From assembly GCA_002794775.1 (NCBI GenBank), contig NBAY01000046.1:186001-250000 (forward strand): 64,000 nucleotides of DNA, written 5' to 3'. The notes beneath the pieces are model-generated. The model was given only the letters and a program-made list of their open reading frames with translations, did not search any database and was not told the DNA's origin. A program made the position numbers and the translations under genes. Positions 45,996 through 56,461 of this stretch are shown here, one piece after another. Positions within the stretch are counted from its first letter, which is position 1, and each line of letters begins with the position of its first letter. The DNA is from Porodaedalea pini (Eukaryota; Basidiomycota; Agaricomycetes; Hymenochaetales; Hymenochaetaceae).

Positions 45996-46955
45996 CATAG
46001 ACAAATCCTCTTGTGGATTCTGAGCTTGATGGTGTTGGGATCTGTGGATTGCGGGACGTTCTCACTGGAAGACAAATGAAGGATAAACCAAAAAAAAAAA
46101 AAAAAAACTGCTTGCTGTGGTCCTTGCTGGGTCATTCTTGATTAAGTACGTTGGGCGGCTAGAAAGAAAGCTCAAATATTGGAGCGGCGTGCTTGGACAG
46201 ATCACCTACCTGATCCAATTGTGTCATGTGGTCTTGTGCAGAAAGCCGTGACAAGGACAAAGAATGCAGAGGGATGGGAGGACGAAACAATAGCGAGCCT
46301 TGAAGAGTGCAGAGACAAAGACAGCAGGCAACAGTGTGGACTGCGGCCAGGATGGTGGTGGTGATGGAGAGTCAGAAAGGTGTGCCCCGGAGTCGGCCGA
46401 GTGCTTTTGTTTGCGCCGATTGTGGGAACTGCTTACCTTTAAATGTATAGTAGTAAAGCTTAACAATGCATCACATGCTTATAGTCTAATTTAAAATGCT
46501 TCTGCTAGGAAGGTCATTCCCACAATCAATGTGAACAAAAGCACTCGGCCGACTCTGGGGCACGCCTTTCTGACTCTCCATCACCACCACCATCCTGGCC
46601 GCAGTCCACACTGTTGCCTGCTGTCTTTGTCTCTGCACTCTTCAAGGCTCGCTATTGTTTCGTCCTCCCATCCCTCTGCATTCTTTGTCCTTGTCACAGC
46701 TTTCTGCACAAGACCACGTGACACAATTGGATCAGGTAGGTGATCTGTCCAAGCATGCCGCTCCAATATTTGAGCTTTCTTTCTAGCCGCCTGACATACT
46801 TAATCAAGAACGACCCAGCGAGGACCAGGAACTCTGACAGCAAGTAGTTTGTTTTGTTTTGTTTATCCTTCATTTGTCTTCCAGTGAGAACGTCTTGCAA
46901 TCCACAGATCACTACACCATCGAGCTCAGAATCCACAAGAGGATTCGTCTATGCT
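45996..46955. repeat. Large palindrome beside the Spt5-like gene (element B)
   Basis: Arms of about 440 bp (45996-46435 and 46514-46955) face each other around an 80-bp centre. Both arms encode the same 61-residue frame (RRAWTDHLPDPIV ... CGLRPGWWW in one, RHAWTDHLPDPIV in the other). The inner arm ends (CCCACAATC, GAACAAAAGCACTCGGC, CACCATCACCACCACC) match the element A palindrome. A run of 19 A interrupts the left arm near 46087-46105. It lies between the 5' end of the Spt5-like gene and gene X. Confidence 0.88.
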
Positions 46956-47512
46956 TTTGTCATAGCACGGGGCACGCTTTTCTGACTCCCTCATTGCCGT
47001 CGCCTTGGTCCAGTGGCCGCACGCTGGCTAGTGCTTCCTCATGACTCACCATGTAGAACAAATAGTTAATTAAATTGTATCTTATAATTATGAATTGAAA
47101 ACAAAATGTCCTTGAGAATGCATACTCCTAGCGAAGTAGGCAGTGCATTCCAAGTAGATTTGTTGAAGGATTTGCCTACCACGCACTCGAGGTTTGTGAT
47201 ACCATTCTAATTGCTGAAGAATTTCATTGGAGGGTCATGTAATGACCTGACCTGAACTTGGCTTGGTTGCGTCTGCATTTCGGAGTATGTTCTATCACTT
47301 TTGCTCAAGAGAATTAACTCTTCCCTTTTGGCTTTACAGGTAGCAACCCAACCAGAAGAATGTAATGGTCATGTCACTCAGGCCTCGATGCTGTGATATT
47401 GCGGCCATTCCTTAGACCAATGAAGTCCAAGTGGTCTTGTAGGTGCGTAGTATGTACTCTTTTTAAATGTGAGCATATTGCTGATGGCAAGTTGCTCTTC
47501 TCCATTACAAAC
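46956..47512. other. Spacer between palindrome and gene X
   Basis: A degenerate third piece of the palindrome theme (GGCACGCTTTTCTGACTCCCTCATTGCCG, about 46970-46998) is visible. The rest is AT-rich and probably holds the promoter of gene X. No gene recognised. Confidence 0.4.
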
Positions 47513-48524
47513 ATGCTCGTCTATCCTACAACATCGCTCCCGTTGCCCAACGCTGACATTCGTGTCTCGCGAATTCTACGAGCTCATCTGCCTCCCAGGC
47601 AAGAAATTGGACTTGCATTTGCAACCAAGGTCCAAGCCCACCGCAAGCATGGTTGCACGAACGTGCATGAGGTCCATCTCTGCGAAGGAGAAATGAACAG
47701 ACTGAACGTAGGTGTACTCTACATGCACGTATGTTGTCTCTATTTTATGATTAAGTACCATGGCTTACTCTTCACAGTGCAAAGCCCAAGGCCAGCTTCA
47801 TCTGGAGCATTTTAGTGTACAGATGAGTGATATTATGAAAGTCGCATGCATCAAAGAATTCTTAGCGTTAGACCCTCCTGTGATTATTGGCAAGAAGGAG
47901 CATGAAGCGAATGCGAAGCTTTTGAAGGACTTGATTCCCACTGCTTTCCGACACAAGACAGACGAAATATTGGCAAGAAGATCGTCAGAGGTGTATCAAT
48001 CCCCTCTTCACTCTGACTCTGACTCCGACTTCGAAATCAGCACTCCTCAAAGCAGTCATCTTTCGAAGTCATCTCTGGCTTATAAGGTGTCGAAGGGCGC
48101 AATTATCCCATTTGCCTGCCCCAAGTCTTCTCCACTCCATAAACAGACTGCAGAAGTGGAAACACTGAAGAATACGAAAGGGAAGACAGCAGCAATGTGC
48201 CCGAAGGTTACTCCCCATCCTGCCAAATGTACAACCACAATGTTTTCAGACCTTGGTAGTTCTTCCCCACCAACTCCACCAACTTTCCTTTGTGAGTTCA
48301 ATGTGGCGATGAAGCCCAACTCTCAGCTCAAGGCCTTTGCTTCCACATCGAACAGCAATGTGGCCGCAGGACCATTGAAGATTCTGGTCATTTATGTGAG
48401 CTCATCTGATGAAGAAGACGACACACTGTCATCCAGCCCTCTGGCGAAGAAGCGCAAACATTCAGTCGTGAAGGACAAAGAAACGGACAAGATGGCTGTG
48501 AAGAAGGAACGCCTCGGGGAATAG
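47513..48524 (+). CDS. Cargo protein X (element B)
   Basis: Exons 47513-47728 and 47778-48524 (intron GTATGT to TTCACAG) give 320 residues starting MLVYPTTSLPLP. The first exon is 72 codons, against 73 in element A, and the intron falls at the same place just before CK. No stop interrupts it, unlike its neighbours. The middle is Ser-rich (SDSDSDFEISTPQSS). VIYVSSSDEEDD near 48390-48425 parallels the SUMO-interaction-like motif of the A copy. It ends with basic KKRKHSVVKDKETDK. I recognise no catalytic domain. Confidence 0.65.
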
Positions 48525-49003
48525 AACACGCATAGAATATATATATTATTTTTGTACGGTGCCTGGAGCACCATAAAGACCTGTATTACTCCGCTCTTTT
48601 CATCTATACCCTGAACCCGAAACACACAGTCACCCCTTGCCTATACTTTGCTTATTGCAGAATACACTTTGATTACAATACAAACTAAGCTCAAGCAAAC
48701 CCGCTCATGCATAAAAGTTGGGTTGTCACGCTGCCGCTTGTTTGTTTGTTGGCTTAGGCCTATAACATAGCAGATTGAACCAAAGCATGGTGGCCCTGGC
48801 ATGACCCAAGCGTATTGGCCAGGTGTACTGGCCAATATGCTTGGGTCACGCTGGGGCCAAAGAAATGTGGCCAGCTATGTGGTTATCAAACAAAGCATTT
48901 AAAGGTAAGCCTCTGGCCATCATACTATATATATTGAGACCTTTTTAGTGGCTAACCACCTCTTCACCCATTAATCGCATTGCCCATACTCCAAGATATC
49001 CCA

Positions 49004-50865
49004 ATGTCCACAAAACCGAAGCTTAAGCAGACTAAGCTTCCCATCAAGCAGGCGAGCGAACCGCAGGACCTAACAAACACCGATGATACTGCTTTGGTCA
49101 AGCTGTTTGATCCTGAGCTTGACGAGAGGAATGGAAAACGAGAGCCGTTTACTGAAGCTCAGAAGATGTGGTTGAGCTCGAAGCTCCTGCGCTTTTATTC
49201 GCTTTCACATGAGCAGCCCCACCACCCACAAGTTAAAGCTTACAAGAACAAGATTGCAAACAAGTACGTTAAGGAGTTCAAGTTTACAGGAGACCTGAAT
49301 AAACACAGAAGCATATGTTTAACAATTACTAGTGCTTCGCTTCATAAAACTAATGAATTTATAGAGGGTGAGACGATGGATCTCTAATCAGAAATGTGTC
49401 GACTGTCCAAGCTCAGTGAACAGATCTCTGTCAGAGAAGGAGTTGAATATACTTGCCAACTTCTTTGACAGAGATCGCACTATTACCGGGAGAGCTTTGT
49501 TTCTCCGTGAAAACAAAGCTCTGATCAAAGAGTGTACTGATGCAAAATTGCTGTCTCTCAAACCTGGAAAGACCAGATGAGGACTGCCATCCACTGTTCA
49601 GAAGGAGGCATACAACGCTCTAACGGAAGAAGAGAAGGCTGAATATGACAGACGGGCGGCTGCGGAGAATGCACAAACAAGGGTTTCATGCAATGGTTGT
49701 ATAGATGATGCCATGGTCAAAGAGTATGTTAATTCTTTTTTTTTTTGGTTTGTATCTCTTCTGACTCTTGCTTCATTAGCAACCAGCGAAAAGCCCCTAA
49801 TGTGTTGCAATGGCTTCTGAGCGGCTTGGGTGGTCGCGGAAATAGCTATTCAGTTGGAGATGCTGTATTTCACATTCAGTTCACCTTCCGAAGTCCAAGC
49901 GGTGAAGTAATCATAGATAAGTATGTTTTAATTTTAAATTTCTGCTTATTATAGCCACTGATGGAGATCGTAGAATCCATACTGGCTTTGAAGGGAAATT
50001 CTTCTATGATAACCGAGCTTATAAAAAATGCAAAGTCACTAAGTCTTGGGTGTCTTTTGTATCTGAAGTATTTGGTCAATGTGCGTGTTTAATCAAAAAA
50101 TTGAAATGTGTTTTACTCAAATAAACCTATATTTAAGCTGGAATGAAGTCATGTCTCATTTTGCAGGAGCATGCATCATCTTCCGATGAGACTGAATTGC
50201 AACAGGAAGAAGGATTCATAGTTAATTCTTCACCTCCGCCTAAGGCAGACTACCAGACTGTATTCTCTAATCTTCAGACCAAAGCAGCTTCATATTCGCT
50301 TCATTCTGATGGTATTGAAAGTTCTGGCCCAGCACCTATCCATGAACTTGCATGGCTCATGGAAACTTTACTGTCAGTCACTTCTGACATCCTGACACCA
50401 GTAATAACGGATCATGGCTCAGAGGTAGCAGAAGTGCTCGATCTGCCCATGCAGGCTAACGTAGTTTGTCCTGCAATCTCCTCGGCCTCACTCCCCCTTG
50501 ACAGTCCAATACAGTCCGAGCATGGTGTCACAAGTTATTTGGACGTACGCGCGGATTCTGCAGAACTCGGTGAATCTCAGTTTCTGTCTGCCACCACAAT
50601 GCTGGTCGGAACGGGCACCATTCCTATTCATTATGTGGCTAGTCCAGTGTTGACTCAGAAGCTGCACTGTATTGCTGAACCACCGGACTCAATCACTGTC
50701 GCAGACCAAGTCACTGAAGCTCCACAAACTTCTATGAAGTGTAGCGCTGAATCAAGCAGTGCTGACCAGGAACATGGGCAACAGAGGACAAAGAAACGAT
50801 GCTCCGAAGATATGACTGCGACCAATACACAACAGAAAAGTACACACAAGATCAAGCAGCCGTAA
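49004..50865 (+). pseudogene. Cargo protein Y (element B, damaged)
   Basis: It starts MSTKPKLKQTKLPIKQ. Blocks shared with element A are FYSLSHEQPHHPQVKAYKN (about 49193-49250), LFLRENKALIKE (about 49498-49533) and EAYNALTEEEKAEYDRRA (about 49607-49660). Also shared are NSYSVGDAVFHIQF (about 49846) and KKCKVTKSWVSF (about 50025). A TGA after PGKTR (about 49577) replaces a probable arginine codon, and the donor after NKHR (about 49311) is no longer GT. The long C-terminal part is acidic, Ser-rich and ends KSTHKIKQP. It is likely inactive here. Confidence 0.65.
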
Positions 50866-51411
50866 GCTTTATTCTCCATTTAAAATTGTGACAACAAAGC
50901 TGATCTTTAAAAAGACAGCGTATGAATCTCGATTTGCCAGACTCAGCGAAGAACAAGAAAAACAGAAAATAGACACTCCGAACAGCTCATTTCTTGGTCC
51001 CATTATTTTAATGCTGTTTCCTTCTCTTTTTGTCTTTGCATATGAACTGATCAACTGGCTTGATGGTTCAGCACTCCAGTGTGCACCTTGCATATAATTT
51101 CTGTTTTGAACCGTTCATACATGATCTCATCTGCAAACAGGTCTTGTTGCGACTCATCAGCTTCACTTTTTTCCCTGATGTTGTTCCCCTCACATCCGAT
51201 CTGTTCACTTTTTATCTTCATCTCACCCCCTCTCTGATCTCTTCCATACATTTATGTTTTGCCCAGAACCGTTCATAGATAGCTTCGTAGTTTACATTAT
51301 TGTACAGTAGTTAGTAGTTAGAGTAATATAGAGTAGTCAGAACAGATCTTCCCTAAAGATCTGTTCTGACTACTTATTGGTCACTGTCTGAACCAAGCTC
51401 CTGTGATGCCT
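50866..51411. repeat. Right terminal region of element B, with hairpin
   Basis: GAACCGTTCAT occurs at about 51107 and 51267. A perfect 19-bp hairpin (AGTAGTCAGAACAGATCTT at 51332-51350 with its complement at 51356-51374) precedes the TIR core at 51388-51406. No gene was seen. Confidence 0.7.
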
Positions 51412-52924
51412 GGCTATGAAGATAAGCAGAGGTGATGTCTATTGTAGCGAGAAAAGCATGTTGATGCGAGCTTAGGGAGGTGACAATTTTGGCAGCTATG
51501 AAGTCGCCAGAAGCAGCAAACGTCTCGCCAAATTCTAGACCAGGAATCTGGGAATTGCTGCATGCAACCCATCATGTATGGTATTTGAGCAAACCATCAG
51601 CTTCTTCTTTGAGGTTGAAGACCCACATTCCCTTGATAATGTGTCCAGTAGTAGGCCTCTCTATAACAGTCCAGCACTTCATTTCAGTGAGCTTAGAATC
51701 CTCATATACCATCGCCTTATGCCATTCTGCAGCTTGTGGAGAGTGTAATGCTTCGTGGGCACTTTGAGGTATTGGGATGTGTGCAATGAAGCACGGCCTA
51801 TAGGCTAGCTGTACGCATTCATTTGCTCCCGGTCGCCGATCGAGATACGCAAAAGTATCGGCCTGTTTGATACTGGCGGCTCTCTGCTCCATCATTTTAG
51901 TTTGCCAAGTCGATCTGTGGGGTTGGCTTGTGTCAGGCACAGTAGCTGGAGGATCCGCAGGGAGTATGCTTTCCAGCTCATAATTCCCAGAGATGCTCAG
52001 TTGATGGAAAGAATGGACCTCGTCAAAAATGATGTCATGAGAGTGTTAGAGTATGACCACGTACTCAACAATCACTTAACCATCATACCCACATACAATG
52101 TAGGCAGAGGTCGAGCAACATGGGAGAACGATAGCAGGTGCCGCTCAGGCGACCACCACGCCCACAGACACAAGAGTGAAGAGGGGAGGAGTCAAACACA
52201 TGAGCATCGCGGACGACGTTGTCAAGAGCAAGCAGCAGTGGATTCCAAGAATGCTGGGGTAAGGGACAATACAGGTGAACGGGCTACCTATATACTCAGC
52301 ACTTGTGAGACCTAGCTACTATAAAGGGGACGACATTCCTGGGAAATGGAATGTGATGGAACGTCGTGGAATGTTCTTATTAATGAGCAGACAACGTCAC
52401 CCGCAATCGCGTGCAAGGGTCACGCGATTGATAAGTGGGTGACGTCAGTGGAAGGGAGTGACATCGGACATAGTCCAGTGAGGGTAGGGAGGGAAGGGAC
52501 GTCGGAGAGGGTGACGATGATGAAAGAAGGGAAAAAGGAGAATGCGCACTTGGGATCCTAACAGAGAGTAATGAATTTCTCGAGTGTTGGGGATCATTAG
52601 CCGGTAAGCAGTGTCATCTCAGTACCCAACTAGTATACATCAGGTAGCCTTGGCATCAAGTTTTCTCCATTTCTCGGGTGGCACATGCATATAGGCAATG
52701 GATCCAAACATATGGATATGTTTGACGGACGGTATACGATTGAATAGAATTTCAAATGGAGATCATTTTCCGTCCTTGGAGTGTCCTATCCTATTGTGAA
52801 CATACATGAAAGTTTCATAAGCCTCAGCCCAAAATGCATGGGGCAGATCAGCAGATTGAAGCATGGAGCGGACGGCGTCAGATCCAGTGCGGTTCATGTG
52901 CTCGGCTCATCCATTCATTTCGTG
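51412..52924 (-). pseudogene. Copia integrase end and RT start, carrying a solo LTR
   Basis: Going down the minus strand: the integrase C-terminal part (52924-52569), then after the solo LTR QPHRSTWQTKM, then HEALHSPQAAEWHKAM (about 51760-51710), KGMWVFNLKEEADG (about 51625) and DITSAYLHS (about 51445-51420). A short frame change lies near 51572. The stretch stops at the element B target site and continues at 32365. Confidence 0.85.
52044..52563. repeat. Solo LTR, 520 bp
   Basis: It starts TGTTAGAGTATGACC and ends GGGATCCTAACA. The perfect 5-bp duplication GAGAG flanks it at 52039-52043 and 52564-52568. TATAAAGGGG near 52319 suggests plus-strand promoter direction. It is not closely similar to the gypsy LTRs in this window apart from its ends. 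It interrupts the copia polyprotein. Confidence 0.85.
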
Positions 52925-55294
52925 TCAGTAGGGTACGGTCAAGTGATGATGTATACCATTGGCGGTGTTGAACAAAGCCATCGCTGAGTTCACAAATTCA
53001 GTACCATTATCAGTGTGTAATGCCTTGATTCTGGTGCCAAATTGGGTATGAAATTCAGCACAGAGTGCTATCCATAGTTTCAAGACTGTCTCGCTATCTT
53101 TTGTTTTAAGGGCGTGAATGCAAATATAATTGGAATATTCATCAATGAACTTGAGAGATATTTTGGCACCGGAGAATGACTTGTGTCCCATGAATTCGAG
53201 ATCTGCATGAATGATGTCGCCCGGTTTACTAGCACGAAGTTCACGTGGTTCAGATACGGTTGTGGGCATTTTTGAAGAGATGCAAGTAGCGCATCTTTTT
53301 GGCTCTTCTTCCTTGAGTATAAGTAATCCAGATGCAATGTGTTCTCATTCAACCTCTTGGATTTGCTCTGGTCCAAAGTGGGCAAGTCTCTGATGCCAGA
53401 CATGCAGCATTTGAGTGACATCCAATACTGGAGTGGCTATATGTGCTGTTTCGAAACTGACTTTCATCTTCATTATCCATTGATTTTTGCAGATGAAGCC
53501 TTCTGCAAACTGAATGCCGTCCTTCAAGAGAAAGCACTGTTTATCATATGAAGTGAATCTAAAACTGCATTCATTGAGCTTGGCCAGTGACAGTAGGTTG
53601 TGTGCGAGATCAGGGACATGGAGTACATCATGGATTGGGATTCTGACAGTGTCTTCACCATTCTAGAAGCAAGTAGCAACTGAGCCTTGTCCGATTGCAT
53701 GGATCATTCCTCCTTTTTGAGCAGTTCTTATATAGATCCGGTCGACAAGAGTGTAAGCATGAAAATTGTCCCTGTCTCTTGCCATGTGGGATGAAGATCC
53801 TGAGTCTAGAATCCATGCGTTGTTGTCGATTCTGTTTTTGGATCCAGATACAGCATAAGCAAAGTGGCATTCTGGGACAGGTGCTTCCATAGATGCAATC
53901 TGAGCCATTTCAGGTGTGTTTGATGAGCTCATAGGCACAGTGGCACTGGTTACTTGTGTGCGTTCGGTGGCACTGGCCACTTGCATGCGTTCCTTTTGAA
54001 GTTCGAAGATCTGAGCATCGATTTGAGCAGTACAATTGGCACGTTCTTTGTCAAGAAATTCTGAAGGAATCTTGTAACTGGGAGGTCATTTGTGCACCGC
54101 TCTGCCTCCAGGGGCCCAGCAGTTTTGGACTGAGTGTGTCCCACGCTTACAGTTAGAGCACATAGACCTACCCGAGCATTCACATCTGCCACTGTGTCAA
54201 TGCACATTGGTTTGAAGAGCAGATTTGGTCTTCTTTGGCGCTCTAAAACCTTGAGCTTCCTGGAGCTCCAGAGTAGAGATCAGATCTTCAGAGTTGCGCA
54301 TGACCGCACCATACAGCATAAGTTGCTTTCATTCTGAATGATCAGCAAGGGACTGGAGAATGATCGCATGCCACTCAGAAGAAGTAATGATGATCCCACA
54401 GTTAATGCACTCAGCTCAGAGTTGGTGAAGCTTGAAGATATGATCTCGAAGAGATTTGCTGTCTCTGATCCTTTTGGAACGAAGGCATGCATTTGCTGCT
54501 GTCTCTGCCAAAATGGAGCATCTACTGAACCTATCATTTACGACTCTCCAGAGATCTGCAGCAGTGACGACATTGGGACATAGTTCACCATATAAAGTAG
54601 AGTGGATATTGAGAGCGAGTTGACCTTTAGCGAGCATATCCACGCAATACCAGTTTTCATAAGCCTCCAGTCCTTCGTCTGGAGTTGGTCGAGGGACCAA
54701 CCCATTTGCATGCCCAAACCAGTTGTTGCTAATCAATATGATTTCTTGAATGCTTTTCCAGGTGAAAAAGTTCAAGCCAGTAGGCTTAAGATGGTTCTCT
54801 GAGGTAAATTCCTTGATGCGGTAGTCTTCCTTACATTGTGTCGTGTCCGCTGAGCATGAGGACGGTGCATTGTTGGAAGTGTTCATGAAAAGGCCCAAAG
54901 GAGAAGGAGGGCGGCTGGGTAGAATTGGAAGGGACTTCTCGGTAGCGGCTGGAGAAGCTGCGGATGACTGCGCTTGGACAAAAAACGTCAGCGAGGAAAC
55001 TCTAGATGAAGCAAGGGAGCTGACCATATACGGTTCAGCGGAGGACATGTCGACGGTAGCACTAGCATCTGATATGGTAGTTAGAGGGCTAAGTGATTGA
55101 AAATGGTCGTTGTTCGGTGGTGCCACCTCACTCTCTATCGTCTGAGACAGGGTTCGGCTTTCTATGCTTGGTGTTCGGTTTGAATGCCATAGGTCCAGGT
55201 CAAATGATGAGAGTGGTTGATTGTTCCTAGCTCGTTGTCCTCTGGTTTGCATCAACGGGGCTTCAATAAAATTGAGGTGAGGGCAGTGGTTCAA
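52925..55294 (-). pseudogene. Copia gag, protease and integrase core
   Basis: gag starts near 55294 (MNHCPHLNFIEAP) and includes the UBN2-like part (HLKPTGLNFFTWKSIQ, about 54800). A CCHC knuckle (CSNCKRGTHSVQNCWAPGGRAVH) is near 54170-54095. Protease shows WILDSGSSSHM near 53815. Integrase shows HRLAH-type zinc binding near 53390 and its catalytic core (HADLEFMG, IDEYSNY, LHTDNGTEFVN at about 53200-52990). Stops and frame changes are frequent; one after AVHK (about 54088) is TGA for arginine. It is not functional. Confidence 0.9.
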
Positions 55295-55312
55295 GACACA
55301 AGGCTCACAACC

Positions 55313-55591
55313 TTATGAAATCTGAATGGAATATGTGCTCAGTTGAATGTAATGTAAACAACTCTGGTAATATACCTGAATGGAATATGTGCTATGGTAT
55401 AGTATGTGAATATGGGCAGAGAGTAGTATAGTGAGACACTCACCTCAGTTGAATGTAATGTAAACAACTGAGGTGGCGAAACGTGCGGCTGGCAGAATAT
55501 ATGCTCAGCTGAAAAAGGAAATCAAGGCTGGAATGAGGCTGGAAATTACTAAACTACCGAGGCGAGTGATGTCAATCCTTTATTCTCAACA
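55313..55591 (-). repeat. 5' LTR of the split copia element
   Basis: The 279-bp LTR starts TGTTGAGAATAAAGG on the minus strand and is followed by GGTTGTGAGCC, a possible primer site. TSD ATCCT follows at 55592-55596. Confidence 0.88.
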
Positions 55592-55791
55592 ATCCTTTCA
55601 CAAAACAGGCCATAGTCCAGGGGCCAGCAAACAGGCTTTTTCAAAATGTATTGTTCACATTGTCTCCTGTTGCTCTATGAATTACTCAAATGCGCAATAT
55701 TCAACCACTGAAATTCTGGAGAAGGTTGTGAGCAAACACGGATGATAATATTCTCATCTCATGTCAAGACAAAAATTCAGGAGTGAATATA

Positions 55792-56459
55792 CAGTATTTC
55801 ACCCTTCCTTCAGACACCCCCCTTCCTTCGGACACTTGGTGTCTTTGGCATCAATATTCATTGAATTGGTCCAGAAAAAAATATGTATACTAATACATGT
55901 GTTTTTCAAGTATATGTAAAGTTTGAAGGCAAAGGGTGGCGATGTTGAATGTGGAGAGGCAAAAGTGTTCAGATTTGGGTGTTTCTTCACATTGAGGCTA
56001 AGGTAATTCCACCCATTTAATTTTACCAAGGATATGTATGCTATTTCAAAGGCACTATTATACAAAGAAGCTACTTCAAATTTATTTACAAACATAAACT
56101 TAGAGATGAAATTTCAGGTGTAAATTAAAGTGGGCAAAAAAGCTGAGGAAGGACATCTTGAGTGTGATGTCTTTTTAGGAGACGCGTGGGTACTGGCTTG
56201 GACGTGATCGCCGATTGGCTGAACAAGGTATTTTGTGATGGTGTCACGGTGTCCGAAGGACCCATAACTATGACGATTCTCCAACTTTCAGCATTCCTCA
56301 AAGATAAATTTTAGTCGTTGTCTTTTCATGCTGATACATTTACAGTGTAATTGTGTCATTCTCAGGATGCGGCATGTAAATTTTTGAGAAAAAATATTAG
56401 GAGACTGTGCCTAGAAAAAATAAACTCTGTAAGGTGTCCGAAGGAAGGGTGAAACACTG
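55792..56459. mobile_element. TA-flanked MITE, 668 bp
   Basis: The left end CAGTATTTCACCCTTCC and the right end (reverse complement CAGTGTTTCACCCTTCC) form TIRs of about 27 bp including GGACACC. TA duplicates flank them (55790-55791 and 56460-56461). There is no transposase frame. This structure fits a Tc1/mariner or pogo-derived MITE. It is different from the family at 11525. Confidence 0.8.
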
Positions 56460-56461
56460 TA

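Larger units (their letters stand above)
32374..51411. mobile_element. KDZ-type DNA transposon with cargo, element B (12.7 kb plus a gypsy insertion)
   Basis: The ends are exact. The copia codons for AYLHS and PLSKEN are separated by this element. The 8-bp target duplication GGCTATGA is present at 32366-32373 and 51412-51419. Near the ends, TCACAGGAGCTTGGTTCAG (32380-32398) and its perfect reverse complement (51388-51406) form the TIR core. A second shared word, TCAGAACAGATC, lies about 20-40 bp further in. Removing gypsy copy 3 and its TSD leaves 12,707 bp. Content: KDZ transposase (minus), Spt5-like gene (minus), large palindrome, gene X and gene Y (plus). Confidence 0.92.
18214..55591 (-). 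mobile_element. Ty1/copia retrotransposon split by nested insertions
   Basis: Outer LTRs at 55313-55591 (5') and 18214-18492 (3') are both 279 bp and have the same orientation. The unit is flanked by ATCCT on both sides (18209-18213 and 55592-55596). Copia coding pieces appear in correct order on the minus strand: gag 55294 downward, protease, integrase, RT start to 51420, RT remainder and RNase H 32365-31197, and the last residues (HETCVKLLGMS and stop) at 18641-18605. Removing element A with its TSD (12,555 bp), element B with its TSD (19,046 bp) and the solo LTR with its TSD (525 bp) leaves 5,252 bp, a normal copia size. Confidence 0.9.

Noticed and set aside
46179..46766. Two identical 61-codon frames ending in GLRPGWWW on opposite strands
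   Set aside because: They are the same palindrome arm read twice. No start, intron or family evidence supports a protein, so I treat them as part of the palindrome.
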